A stretch of DNA of 64,000 nt from [Enterobacter] lignolyticus SCF1 (GTDB lineage Bacteria > Pseudomonadota > Gammaproteobacteria > Enterobacterales > Enterobacteriaceae). The first letter of the stretch is position 1. Each line of letters begins with the position of its first letter. Location of the stretch: assembly GCF_000164865.1 (NCBI RefSeq), contig NC_014618.1, forward strand, positions 62,001 through 126,000, written 5' to 3'. The notes under the pieces were generated by a model that was not told the DNA's origin, ran no database searches, and saw only the letters and a program-made list of their open reading frames with translations. Of the stretch, positions 15,924 to 25,031 are shown piece by piece. The translations under genes and the position numbers were made by a program.

Positions 15924-15953
15924 CATGACAGCATTAATGGTAATGCTGTCATG
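15924..15953. repeat. 13-bp perfect inverted repeat between deaminase and NCS1 permease
   Basis: CATGACAGCATTA and TAATGCTGTCATG flank a 4-base loop ATGG. It is followed on the plus strand by A bases rather than T, so it does not look like an intrinsic terminator for the deaminase. It could be an operator or an mRNA hairpin splitting expression of the permease from the genes before it. Nothing else is recognised between 15876 and 16121. Confidence 0.6.
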
Positions 15954-16121
15954 AAAAAACTTCGCAAACTCTGGAAGTTCTTAAGTAACTATTTTCTGTG
16001 AACTTAGCAACGCGTTGAAAACATGTACAGAGAGGCTTGGGTTCATATCCCCAACGCTTAGTCATCAACGCAATCGATAAATAATATTTTATCACGTCAG
16101 ATAAAAACAGGTATATGAGAA

Positions 16122-17411
16122 ATGGAAAAAATTAAAGAGTCAACACACCTGAATGCAGAGAGTAAACTTCTGGACCCAGAGTTTGAGCACACGGCCGTAC
16201 CATTAGAATACAGAAAAAAATTATCCTCAGTATCTGCGGTTTGGTTTGGATTCCCCATGGTGCTCACCAGTGCCGTCATTGGCGGTTTGATTACCGCACA
16301 ATTAGGATTTAAATCAGGCGCGCTGGCTATGCTCCTTGGCAATTTGTTGCTTTTTGTTGTTGTTGGATTACTGAGTTATGACGCGGGGCGAACCGGACTG
16401 AATTTCTCTCTTACCGCAAAAAAAACCTTTGGCCGCTCGGGATATTATCTGGTATCAGGACTGCTTTCCACGGTGGTGATTGGATGGTTCGCTCTGCAAA
16501 TTGGGTTAACCGGAGCGACAATGCATGATTCGTTTGGCTCCAACCTGCTGGTCATGACTCTGGCTGGTGGGTTTTTATATGTCATTATTACCTATATAGG
16601 TATTAAAGCACTGTCATTCCTGGGATGGATTGCTGCGCCATTTTATTTTTTAATTGCTGCGATTGCTGTATATATGGCGTTGAAGGAAGGTAACTCTGAT
16701 ATTTTAAGTTATCAACCACATGTATCAAGCGCGATGTCATTTGGTGCCGCAGTAACGCTTGTATTTGCAGGATTCGCCGATTCCGGAACAATGACCGCTG
16801 ACTTTACGCGTTGGGCTAAAAATGGTCGTGAAGGGTTCCTGTCTACAATCTTCGCCTTCCCGATTGGAAACTTTATCGCTGAAATGGTCGGGGGGATCGT
16901 CGTTGCGACGGGTGTTATCCCTAATCCAGCCTCAACGGGAGGTGACTTTATGACCGTGCTTTCAGGGCATGGCACTCTGCTTACCGTGTTATCCGTTATT
17001 TTCGTTTTCATCAATTTAGGTTCTGTTGCAACTCACTGCCTATATAACGGCGCTGTAGGCTGGTCGCACATGTCTGGCAAGAAAATGAGAACCATCACCC
17101 TCTTTCTTGGCTTCCTCGGCGTGCTTGCCGCAGTATCTGGTATTTACAACCATTTCTTTAACTGGCTGGTGCTGCTGGGCGTAATTATTCCGCCAATTAG
17201 CGCCATCATGATTGCAGACCGCCTCGTGTTAAACAGAGGCAACTCAGCCCAGACCGCTGCATGGAACCCGGTTGCCATAACGTCATGGGGGCTGGCAGCA
17301 ATTGTTTCTCTGTTTATTAACTTTCAGGCCCCAAATCTACCCGTGGCAGTTATTGGGTTGGTAGCTGGAGCCGTATTCTATATTGCAGGGAGTAAGCTTT
17401 TTAATAAGTAG
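16122..17411 (+). CDS. NCS1 family permease, CodB-like
   Basis: A 429-residue membrane protein with about 12 hydrophobic helices and a 35-residue cytoplasmic N-terminus. SAVWFGFPMVLTSAVIGG at helix 1, GRSGYYLVSGLL, and SGTMTADFTRWAKNGREG between helices 6 and 7 match the cytosine permease (CodB) branch of NCS1 transporters. It imports a nucleobase or hydantoin-like ring by cation symport. No codA neighbours it. A gap of 246 bases with a palindrome separates it from the deaminase, so it may have its own promoter. Last gene of the accessory block before selC; a strong hairpin follows. Confidence 0.8.
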   Translation: MEKIKESTHLNAESKLLDPEFEHTAVPLEYRKKLSSVSAVWFGFPMVLTSAVIGGLITAQLGFKSGALAMLLGNLLLFVVVGLLSYDAGRTGLNFSLTAKKTFGRSGYYLVSGLLSTVVIGWFALQIGLTGATMHDSFGSNLLVMTLAGGFLYVIITYIGIKALSFLGWIAAPFYFLIAAIAVYMALKEGNSDILSYQPHVSSAMSFGAAVTLVFAGFADSGTMTADFTRWAKNGREGFLSTIFAFPIGNFIAEMVGGIVVATGVIPNPASTGGDFMTVLSGHGTLLTVLSVIFVFINLGSVATHCLYNGAVGWSHMSGKKMRTITLFLGFLGVLAAVSGIYNHFFNWLVLLGVIIPPISAIMIADRLVLNRGNSAQTAAWNPVAITSWGLAAIVSLFINFQAPNLPVAVIGLVAGAVFYIAGSKLFNK

Positions 17412-17427
17412 TGATGTCTTTTTGTGT

Positions 17428-17467
17428 AAATAACAAACTCCATTGCATTAGATGGAGTTTGTTATTT
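17428..17467. terminator. hairpin closing the accessory block
   Basis: AAATAACAAACTCCAT and ATGGAGTTTGTTATTT form a 16-bp perfect stem with an 8-base loop. The arm ends in ATTT and TTT, so it can stop transcription from both sides. The region 17468-17620 between it and selC holds nothing I recognise. Confidence 0.75.
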
Positions 17468-17620
17468 GAGCTATTAAAATGCGTCGTTTGCAGTGGTGTT
17501 GAAGGATTCAGAAATGAGTCTGGGGATTCGAGTCGTATAAAACCCACTACTTCAGTTGGCTTGTGCGATTTTAGTTAAGAATGTTTTAGCAATATTGATG
17601 GCAGAAAAAGAGCTGAACTT

Positions 17621-17715
17621 TGGCGGAAGATCACAGGAGTTGAACCTGCCCGGGACCGCTGGCGGCCCCAACTGGATTTGAAGTCCAGCCGCCTCACCGG
17701 AGACGACGATCTTCC
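17621..17715 (-). tRNA. selC: tRNA-Sec (UGA anticodon)
   Basis: A 95-base tRNA nearly identical to E. coli selC. The 5' end GGAAGATCGTCGTCTCCGG, anticodon TCA inside GGACTTCAAATCC, a long extra arm and the encoded 3' CCA are all seen. The one clear change from E. coli is GTTCAA instead of GTTCGA in the T loop. The 3' end faces the accessory block (lower coordinates), which is the side on which islands enter selC in enterobacteria. The gene is intact. Confidence 0.97.
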
Positions 17716-17746
17716 GCGCCTGCATTGCTACATGGAGGCGGGGCGC

Positions 17747-17752
17747 ATTATA
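17747..17752 (-). promoter_or_regulatory. -10 box of the selC promoter
   Basis: TATAAT on the minus strand, 32 bases before the mature tRNA 5' end and followed by a GC-rich stretch (GCGCCCCGCC) typical of stable-RNA promoters. The -35 region is not a close match. Confidence 0.55.
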
Positions 17753-17958
17753 GCTACTTTCAGGCATTTACCACATACCCAAATGTAAAAATTTCACGGT
17801 TCCGGAAACAGTATTTCCAGATGTAACAACAGACCCTCGTAAAATCATAGAGTTACCCTTTCTCTTGGTTTCCCCCTACCGCGATCACAGAAAGCAAGAA
17901 TCGTAATTCGCTAACCAGAAATCGGAATTTCTTCGTCTGAAACGTTGATTTAAAACGA

Positions 17959-17973
17959 TGTAACCGGTTTCTG
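17959..17973 (+). promoter_or_regulatory. candidate LacI/GalR-type operator before yicJ
   Basis: TGTAACCGGTTTC contains the AACCGGTT palindrome (17962-17969) about 30 bases before the yicJ start, the type of site used by LacI-family sugar repressors. The rest of 17716-18000 shows no gene. No such repressor gene is in the window, so this is a weak call. Confidence 0.3.
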
Positions 17974-18000
17974 CGCCTGGCGCGCTAAGGATAACGAACG

Positions 18001-19395
18001 ATGAAAAGTGAACTGTTGTCTGTAAAGGAGAAGATTGGCTACGGCATGGGTGACGCCGCAAGCCACATCATCTTCGATAACGTCATGCTGTACATGATGT
18101 TTTTCTATACTGATATTTTCGGTATTCCCGCCGGGTTTGTCGGCACCATGTTTCTGCTGGCCCGCGCGCTGGATGCGATATCCGACCCGTGCATGGGCCT
18201 GCTTGCCGACCGCACCCGCAGCCGCTGGGGCAAGTTCCGCCCGTGGATCATCTTCGGCGCCGTTCCGTTTGGCGTCGTATGCGTGCTGGCCTACAGCTCG
18301 CCGGATCTCAGCCATAACGGCAGGCTGATATACGCGGTGGTCACCTACACGCTGCTGACCCTGCTCTACACCGTGGTGAACATTCCCTACTGCGCCCTCG
18401 GCGGCGTCATTACCGACGACCCGACCCAACGCATCTCCCTGCAGTCCTGGCGCTTCGTGCTGGCGACGGCGGGCGGTATGCTCTCTACGGTGCTGATGAT
18501 GCCGCTGGTGAATCTCATCGGCGGTGAAAACAAAGCATTCGGTTTCCAGGGCGGGATCGCCGTGCTGTCGGTGGTGGCATTCCTGATGCTCGCTTTTTGC
18601 TTCTTCACCACCAAAGAGCGTATTCAGGTACCGCCGAGCACCACCTCTATGCGCGAAGACCTGCGCGATATCTGGCACAACGACCAGTGGCGCATCGTCG
18701 GTGTGCTGACCATCCTCAACATCCTTGCGGTGTGTGTGCGCGGCGGCGCGATGATGTACTACGCCACCTGGATAATGGGCTCCGCCGGGCTGTTCACTGC
18801 CTTTCTCACCACCTATTGCGTCGGCAACCTGATAGGCTCCGCGCTGGCAAAACCGCTCACCGACTGGAAGTGCAAGGTCAGCGTCTTCTGGTGGACCAAC
18901 GCTGCGCTCACCGTGCTTAGCGTGGCGATGTTCTTCGTGCCGATGCACGCCAGCGTTCTGATGTTCAGCTTTATCTTCGTGATTGGCGTGCTGCACCAGC
19001 TGGTGACGCCTATCCAGTGGGTGATGATGTCCGACACCGTCGACTATGGCGAATGGCGTAACGGCAAGCGCCTGACCGGCATCAGCTTTGCTGGCACGCT
19101 GTTCGTGCTCAAGCTTGGCCTGGCGCTCGGCGGCGCGCTGATCGGCTGGCTGCTGGCGGGCGGCGGTTATGACGCTGCGGCAAAAACCCAAAACAGCGCC
19201 ACGCTCAGCATCATCATCGTCCTGTTCACCCTCGTACCCGCCGTCTGTTACCTGCTCAGCGCCATCATCGCCAAACGTTACTACACCCTGAAGACCCCGT
19301 ACCTGAAAAAGATCATGACGGAGCTTTCCCAAAGCGCGCGCCGCAACCAGCAGGAGTTTGACCAGACGCCGGTCAGCAGAGAATTAACGAACTAA
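18001..19395 (+). CDS. yicJ: GPH-family glycoside (xyloside) transporter
   Basis: A 464-residue, 12-helix cation-sugar symporter of the GPH/melibiose carrier family. EKIGYGMGDAASHIIFDNVM opens the protein, DPCMGLLADRTRSRWGKFRPW is the conserved loop 2-3 motif and SDTVDYGEWRNGKRLTGISF the loop 10-11 motif. It sits 12 bases before yicI, as in E. coli, where it is thought to import alpha-xylosides such as isoprimeverose for YicI. The substrate has not been proven for the family. Start ATG at 18001 follows AAGGATAACGAACG. Confidence 0.92.
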   Translation: MKSELLSVKEKIGYGMGDAASHIIFDNVMLYMMFFYTDIFGIPAGFVGTMFLLARALDAISDPCMGLLADRTRSRWGKFRPWIIFGAVPFGVVCVLAYSSPDLSHNGRLIYAVVTYTLLTLLYTVVNIPYCALGGVITDDPTQRISLQSWRFVLATAGGMLSTVLMMPLVNLIGGENKAFGFQGGIAVLSVVAFLMLAFCFFTTKERIQVPPSTTSMREDLRDIWHNDQWRIVGVLTILNILAVCVRGGAMMYYATWIMGSAGLFTAFLTTYCVGNLIGSALAKPLTDWKCKVSVFWWTNAALTVLSVAMFFVPMHASVLMFSFIFVIGVLHQLVTPIQWVMMSDTVDYGEWRNGKRLTGISFAGTLFVLKLGLALGGALIGWLLAGGGYDAAAKTQNSATLSIIIVLFTLVPAVCYLLSAIIAKRYYTLKTPYLKKIMTELSQSARRNQQEFDQTPVSRELTN

Positions 19396-19407
19396 AAGGA
19401 TCAACAG

Positions 19408-21726
19408 ATGAAAATCAGTGATGGAAACTGGCTTATTCGGCCCGGTCTGAACCTTATCCACCCGATTCAGGTGTTTGACGTCGAGCAGCAGGGTAACGAG
19501 ATGGTGGTCTATGCCGCGCCGCGCGACGTGCGCGAGCGCGCCTGGCAACTTGATACGCCGCTGTTTACGCTGCGCTTTTTCTCGCCGCAGGAGGGCATTG
19601 TCGGCGTACGGATTGCGCACTTCCAGGGCGGCATCGAGAACGGCCCGCGCTATCCGCTCAACCTGCGCCGCGACGTGCCGGTAGAGATGCGCAACACGGA
19701 CGACTTTGCCGAGCTGAAAAGCGGGAGCTTAAGCGTACGGGTCGGCAAAGGTGAAAACTGGGCGCTCGATTTTCTGCGCGATGGCGTGCGCATAACCGGC
19801 AGCCAGGCGAAGAATAACGGCTACGTGCAGAATACGAATAATGCGCGCAATTATATGTTTGAGCGCCTGGATCTCGGCGTCGGGGAGGCGGTTTATGGCC
19901 TGGGCGAGCGCTTTACCGCGCTGGTGCGCAACGGCCAGACGGTGGATACCTGGAACCGCGACGGCGGCACCAGCACCGAGCAGTCCTACAAAAATATCCC
20001 GTTCTATCTCACCAACCGCGGCTACGGCGTGCTGGTGAATCATCCGGAAAACGTGTCGTTTGAAGTGGGCTCGGAGAAGGTCTCCAAAGTACAGTTCAGC
20101 GTCGAGGGCGAATATCTGGAATATTTCGTTATCGACGGCCCGACGCCGAAAGCCGTGCTTGATCGCTACACGCGTCTGACCGGCCGCCCGGCGCTGCCGC
20201 CCGCATGGTCCTTCGGGCTGTGGCTCACCACCTCCTTTACCACCAACTACGATGAAGCGACGGTGAACCGCTTTATCGACGGTATGGCTGAACGTAACCT
20301 GCCGCTGCATGTGTTCCATTTCGACTGCTTCTGGATGAAGGCCTTCCAGTGGTGCGACTTCGAGTGGGACCCGGTGACCTTCCCGGACCCGGCGGGAATG
20401 ATCCAGCGTCTGAAGGCCAGGGGGCTGAAAATCTGCGTGTGGATAAACCCCTATATCGGCCAGAAATCACCGCTATTCAAAGAGCTCAAAGAGAAAGGCT
20501 ACCTGCTCAAGCGCCCGGACGGCGCCGTGTGGCAGTGGGACAGATGGCAGCCGGGGCTGGCGATTTACGACTTTACCAACCCGGATGCCTGCGCGTGGTA
20601 CGCCAGCAAGCTGAAGGGCCTGGTGGATATCGGCGTCGACTGCTTTAAGACCGATTTCGGCGAGCGTATTCCGACCGATGTGCAGTGGTTTGACGGCTCA
20701 GATCCGCAGAAGATGCACAACCATTATGCCTATATCTACAACGCGCTGGTGTGGAACGTGCTGAAAGAGACGGTCGGCGAGCAGGAGGCGGTGCTGTTTG
20801 CCCGCTCGGCCTCCGTTGGCGCGCAGCAGTTCCCGGTTCACTGGGGCGGCGACTGCTACGCCAACTACGAATCGATGGCGGAGAGCCTGCGCGGCGGGCT
20901 GTCGATTGGCCTGTCCGGATTCGGCTTCTGGAGTCACGATATCGGCGGCTTCGAAAACACCGCCCCTGCGCATGTCTACAAACGCTGGTGCGCCTTCGGG
21001 CTGCTGTCGAGCCACAGCCGCCTGCACGGCAGCAAATCCTACCGCGTGCCGTGGGCGTACGATGAGGAGTCCTGCGACGTCGTGCGCCATTTTACCGAGC
21101 TGAAATGCCGGATGATGCCGTACCTGTACCGCCAGGCGGCGCTGGCGCATGAGTGCGGTACGCCGATGCTGCGGGCGATGATGCTGGAGTTCCCGGACGA
21201 CCCAGCGTGCGATTATCTCGACCGCCAGTACATGTTGGGTGACGCCGTGCTGGTGGCACCGGTCTTCTCGCAAGCGGGCGATGTGCGGTTTTACCTGCCG
21301 GAAGGATGCTGGACGCACCTGTGGCATAACGACGAGCAGCAGGGCGGCCGCTGGCTGAGGCAGCAGCATGACTTCCGCAGTCTGCCGGTGTATGTCCGCG
21401 ACAACACGCTGCTGGCGCTGGGCAACAACAGCCAGAGGCCGGACTACGCGTGGCATGAGGGGACGTCGTATCAGCTGTTTAACCTGAGCGATGGCGTCAC
21501 GGCCGTCAGCGAAGTGCCTTCGGCGCAGGGGGCCGTCGTTTTCACCCTCAGGGCCACACGCACCGGCGATACTGTATGCATTCACGGTGAGGGCGAGGCG
21601 CGGAACTGGTCAGTCTGCTTGCGTAACGTACCGCAGGTCAGCGGCGTGCAGGGCGGCTCACTGACGGGTAGCGAGTGGGGCGTGGTGGTAAACGCGCAGG
21701 GGAATGAGGTGGTGATCCATCTCTGA
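19408..21726 (+). CDS. yicI: alpha-xylosidase, glycoside hydrolase family 31
   Basis: A 772-residue GH31 enzyme, the same length as E. coli YicI. An N-terminal beta-sandwich (to about residue 250) is followed by the catalytic barrel. DCFKTDFGERIPTDV holds the nucleophile Asp, and HDIGGFENTAP with SHSRLHGSKSYRVPW surrounds the acid/base side. It releases alpha-xylose from isoprimeverose and related xyloglucan pieces in the cytoplasm. It is in an operon with the transporter gene yicJ. The last 15 bases before the stop of yicH separate the two convergent genes. Confidence 0.95.
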   Translation: MKISDGNWLIRPGLNLIHPIQVFDVEQQGNEMVVYAAPRDVRERAWQLDTPLFTLRFFSPQEGIVGVRIAHFQGGIENGPRYPLNLRRDVPVEMRNTDDFAELKSGSLSVRVGKGENWALDFLRDGVRITGSQAKNNGYVQNTNNARNYMFERLDLGVGEAVYGLGERFTALVRNGQTVDTWNRDGGTSTEQSYKNIPFYLTNRGYGVLVNHPENVSFEVGSEKVSKVQFSVEGEYLEYFVIDGPTPKAVLDRYTRLTGRPALPPAWSFGLWLTTSFTTNYDEATVNRFIDGMAERNLPLHVFHFDCFWMKAFQWCDFEWDPVTFPDPAGMIQRLKARGLKICVWINPYIGQKSPLFKELKEKGYLLKRPDGAVWQWDRWQPGLAIYDFTNPDACAWYASKLKGLVDIGVDCFKTDFGERIPTDVQWFDGSDPQKMHNHYAYIYNALVWNVLKETVGEQEAVLFARSASVGAQQFPVHWGGDCYANYESMAESLRGGLSIGLSGFGFWSHDIGGFENTAPAHVYKRWCAFGLLSSHSRLHGSKSYRVPWAYDEESCDVVRHFTELKCRMMPYLYRQAALAHECGTPMLRAMMLEFPDDPACDYLDRQYMLGDAVLVAPVFSQAGDVRFYLPEGCWTHLWHNDEQQGGRWLRQQHDFRSLPVYVRDNTLLALGNNSQRPDYAWHEGTSYQLFNLSDGVTAVSEVPSAQGAVVFTLRATRTGDTVCIHGEGEARNWSVCLRNVPQVSGVQGGSLTGSEWGVVVNAQGNEVVIHL

Positions 21727-21740
21727 TTCCCCTGTTCCTT

Positions 21741-23465
21741 TCAGGGAGAGGGCTGAGGTGATACAGGCGGCGCTGCTGGTACTGGCGCCGTCGACACCAC
21801 TCCGCCCGTCATCGTCTGCGTCACTTCCTGTTTATCCATATTCACCGCATGCAGCCTGCCGTTCACCGTCGGCTTCAGCGGCGCGTCCGCCTGCACGCTA
21901 CCGTTAGCGGATAACTGGAAATTACCGTCGCCGGAGACCGGCAGCGCGGGCCATCCCCACTGCTCGAGGATATTCAACGGTACGCCGCGACCGTTCAGGT
22001 TGATCGCCGTCTGGCGCTGCGGCTGCTGGGACACCGCTGCCGCCGCCTCCAGAATGCCCTTCTCGGTAAAGGCGCTCAGCTCGCTGATGCTGATGGTGTT
22101 GGGATTTGCCGTCAGCTTCAGCGACGGACGGCGTACGTCCACGCGGTTAAAGGTGGCCGCCGCGCCGTTGAGCGTGGCATTGCCCGCCCACACGCCCCAG
22201 CGGCCGTCTTTGGCCAGTTGCAGGTTATCGCCATAGGCGTCGAGGGCGGTGATTTGCCACGGGAACGCCGGGTCGATATCAATGACCAGATTACGGCTGG
22301 CGGTAAAGCGCTGTAGCGTGACGTTCTGCAGCCAGGCCGGCAGCGGGTCCATCCACAGCTGTTTCCAGTTGACCGGCAGGGTGTATTCCAGCCCGGCGAT
22401 GGCGGCATCGTCGAGAACAAGGGCGTGACCGCTGCGCAACCAGTTGCCGGAGGTCCGTATCATGCCGCCCTCCCAGCGCGAGGTGAACTGGCGCAGCGCG
22501 ATGCCCTGCGGCGAGAATTCCGCATTGATAATCGGGTCGAGGAAGTGCAGCGAGCCGTAGATAAATTCGCTGGCGTTCATCGACAGCTTGCCGTCATCGC
22601 TTTGCCAGCCGCCGCCGCCGAGGGTCAGGTTGCGCAAGCTGAGATCGAGGTCGGTCACCGCCCAGTCCGGCCCCTGCAGGCGGGCGTCGGTCACCTCCAG
22701 ACGGTTAATCTGCAGTGAGGGGACGGTGGTCAGCGGGGCGAAAAAGTCCACCAGGGTTTTGTCGCTCTGCATCCGGATATCGGTCAGCTGCAGGCTGTCG
22801 ATAAGCCAGCTGCCGTCGGCGTTACGCCGCGCGGCGCCGGACAGCGAGCCGCGGGCGATATCCGCGCCGATGGTGCCAAGGGTCACTTCGCCTTTATCTA
22901 TGCTGCCCTGAATCAGCACATTGGTGGCGGGGAGGCCGTTGAGGGTCATTGAACCGGCGCTCATCTGGATCTGCGCCTGATTGCCGAGCACGTTGCCGGC
23001 TGCGGGCTGCCATGGCGAGACGCCGCCGGTGACGCGCTGGGCGCTGAGGTCCCAGCCGGTTTCCGGGCTGTTAAAGGCCATGTTGCTAAGCTGGAGCGTA
23101 TCGGCTTCAAACGGGAACGGCGCGGTCGACGGCGACAGGTTCAGCGTGCCGTCGCGCAGCAGGATGGTGTCGACGTGCAGCAAATCGCTCAGCTGGCGGC
23201 TGCTGAGGCCGATATCCACGCTTTTGGCGACCAGCGTCGCAGGCTTGCCGGTGCGGCCAAAAGTGACGTTTTTCAACAGGATGTGCGACGGCGACGAGAA
23301 GCGGTGGTCCATCGCCTCAAAGACGAGATGGTAGCCGGTATGGCCGGAAACCCACTGGCTGACCTGGCGCGCGCCCCAGCGCGTCTGCAGCAGGATATAG
23401 AAAGCGAGAATCACCAGCAGCAGCGCTACCAGCAACCAGAGCATCAGCTTTCCGAGAAATTTCAT
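21741..23465 (-). CDS. yicH: AsmA-family protein YicH
   Basis: A 574-residue protein with one N-terminal transmembrane helix (LGKLMLWLLVALLLVILAFYIL) and a long periplasmic beta-rich region typical of AsmA-like lipid-transfer proteins. WGARQVSQWVSGHTGYHLVFE and HILLKNVTFG are the AsmA N-terminal pattern. The family has roles in moving phospholipids between membranes; YicH itself is not defined. I chose the ATG at 23465 (MKFLGKL), after TCTTCCGTCCCG on the other strand reading GGGACGGAAGA as ribosome site, rather than the ATG at 23489. The C-terminal tail is Pro/Ala rich. Confidence 0.88.
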   Translation of the reverse strand: MKFLGKLMLWLLVALLLVILAFYILLQTRWGARQVSQWVSGHTGYHLVFEAMDHRFSSPSHILLKNVTFGRTGKPATLVAKSVDIGLSSRQLSDLLHVDTILLRDGTLNLSPSTAPFPFEADTLQLSNMAFNSPETGWDLSAQRVTGGVSPWQPAAGNVLGNQAQIQMSAGSMTLNGLPATNVLIQGSIDKGEVTLGTIGADIARGSLSGAARRNADGSWLIDSLQLTDIRMQSDKTLVDFFAPLTTVPSLQINRLEVTDARLQGPDWAVTDLDLSLRNLTLGGGGWQSDDGKLSMNASEFIYGSLHFLDPIINAEFSPQGIALRQFTSRWEGGMIRTSGNWLRSGHALVLDDAAIAGLEYTLPVNWKQLWMDPLPAWLQNVTLQRFTASRNLVIDIDPAFPWQITALDAYGDNLQLAKDGRWGVWAGNATLNGAAATFNRVDVRRPSLKLTANPNTISISELSAFTEKGILEAAAAVSQQPQRQTAINLNGRGVPLNILEQWGWPALPVSGDGNFQLSANGSVQADAPLKPTVNGRLHAVNMDKQEVTQTMTGGVVSTAPVPAAPPVSPQPSP

Positions 23466-23549
23466 CGTCTTCCGTCCCGTGAAGTGCACATAAGGGAGTT
23501 ATGCACGATTTATGCGCAATGCTCAAGGAGGGAATGATGTAATTCGGTT

Positions 23550-23579
23550 ACACGGCAGGGTTGCAGCCCCTGCCGTGTC
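23550..23579 (-). terminator. hairpin behind xanP
   Basis: ACACGGCAGGG and CCCTGCCGTGT form an 11-bp perfect stem just after the xanP stop codon. A run of T is lacking, so it may act as an RNA-stabilising or Rho-associated end instead of a classic intrinsic terminator. Confidence 0.5.
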
Positions 23580-23584
23580 TGGCA

Positions 23585-24976
23585 TCAGTTCTTCTCGGGC
23601 GGGAAGACCAGATTCAGAACAATCGCCGTGATACCGCCTGCGGCGATACCGGAGGAGAGCAGGTTTTTCAGCCAGTCCGGCGCAAACTGCAGGATCAGCG
23701 GCTGCTGGGAGACGCCAAGGCCCACGGCCAGCGACAGCGCGATGATCAGGATTGCGCGGCGGTTCAGCGGCTCGCGGGAGACAATGCGCACGCCGGAGGC
23801 GGCAATGGTGCCGAACATCACTAGCGTCGCGCCGCCGAGCACCGGCTCGGGAATGTGCTGCACAAAACCGCTCACCGCCGGGAACAGGCCGAGCAGGATC
23901 AGCATCAGCGCCACCACAAAGCCCACGTAGCGGCTGGCGACGCCGGTCAGCTGGATCACGCCGTTGTTCTGGCCGAAGCAGGAGTTAGGGAAGGTATTGA
24001 ACACGGCGGAGACGCACGAGTTCAGACCGTTCGCCAGCACGCCGCCCTTCAGGCGCCTCATGTACACCGGGCCGGAGACCGGCTGTTCGGAGACATCAGA
24101 GGTGGCGGTGATGTCGCCGATGGTTTCCAGCGAAGTGATCATAAACACCAGCATCAGCGGCAGCAGCAGGTTCCAGTCGATGCCGAGGCCATAGTACAGC
24201 GGCGTCGGTACGGTGATCAGGCTCTGGTTCATCGGCGCGCTGCTCTCCGGCAGCATGCCCATAAACCACGCCAGCAGGTAGCCCGCCGCCATGGCGATCA
24301 CCAGCGAGGCGATACGCAGGTACGGGTTGCGCTGGCGGTTGAGGATAATGATCAGCGCCAGCACGACGCCCGCCAGCAGCAGGTTTTTCGGCGCGCCGAA
24401 GGTGTGGTCGTTCATCGCCGCATAGCCGCCGCCGATGGACGTCAGGCCGACCTGAATCAGCGACAGGCCGATAATCATCACCACCACGCCGGAGACCAGC
24501 GGGGTAATGATGCGGCGGGCCAGGTGCAGCACGCGGGAGATAACCATCTCGGTGCAGCTGGCCAGCATCAGCGTACCGAACAGCGCCGCCATCATCGTCG
24601 GTACGTCCGCTCCGCCGGTTTTCAGCGCCGTACCGCCCATAATGAGCGGCGCGACGAAGTTAAAGCTGGTGCCCTGAATCGACAGCAGCCCGGAGCCCAC
24701 CGGTCCCCACGCTTTGATCTGAATAATCGAGGCCACCCCGGAAGCGAACAGCGACATGCTGATGATGTGCTGGGTATCTTCCGCCGGTAAGCCCAGCGCC
24801 TGGCAAATCAGCAGCGCAGGAGTGATGACCGCGACAAACATGGCCAGCAGGTGCTGGAAGGCGGCAAACAGGGTCTGCGGCAGCGGCGGGCGGTCTTCAA
24901 GGCGGTAGATGAGTTCGCTGTTCTGCATCTGCGCAATCGGTTGCGCATTTTCAGATTCGATGGTGTTCACTGACAT
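23585..24976 (-). CDS. xanP: xanthine permease
   Basis: A 463-residue NCS2 purine permease almost identical in length and sequence to E. coli XanP (YicE). GPVGSGLLSIQGTSFNFVAPL, GDITATSDVSEQPVSG and FPNSCFGQNNGVIQLTGVASR are the conserved substrate-binding regions. It takes up xanthine with protons. The ATG at 24976 (MSVNTIESENAQP) matches the E. coli start; the ATG four codons upstream is rejected. A PurR-like box lies 56-71 bases before the start. Together with the NCS2 and NCS1 permeases near selC this gives the window three nucleobase transporters. Confidence 0.95.
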   Translation of the reverse strand: MSVNTIESENAQPIAQMQNSELIYRLEDRPPLPQTLFAAFQHLLAMFVAVITPALLICQALGLPAEDTQHIISMSLFASGVASIIQIKAWGPVGSGLLSIQGTSFNFVAPLIMGGTALKTGGADVPTMMAALFGTLMLASCTEMVISRVLHLARRIITPLVSGVVVMIIGLSLIQVGLTSIGGGYAAMNDHTFGAPKNLLLAGVVLALIIILNRQRNPYLRIASLVIAMAAGYLLAWFMGMLPESSAPMNQSLITVPTPLYYGLGIDWNLLLPLMLVFMITSLETIGDITATSDVSEQPVSGPVYMRRLKGGVLANGLNSCVSAVFNTFPNSCFGQNNGVIQLTGVASRYVGFVVALMLILLGLFPAVSGFVQHIPEPVLGGATLVMFGTIAASGVRIVSREPLNRRAILIIALSLAVGLGVSQQPLILQFAPDWLKNLLSSGIAAGGITAIVLNLVFPPEKN

Positions 24977-25031
24977 TTTCAGAGGCAATCCCGAGGTGGA
25001 AAAGGGGGGATTTTAACGGACTGCCAGGCAA

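Noticed and set aside
15924..15953. Palindrome as intrinsic terminator of the deaminase gene
   Set aside because: It is followed by A, not T, on the transcribed sense strand.
17950..19332. Long minus-strand reading frame (460 codons) opposite yicJ
   Set aside because: Composition is His/Gln/Arg/Ala-rich with no domain, and it mirrors the third codon positions of yicJ, which is clearly coding.
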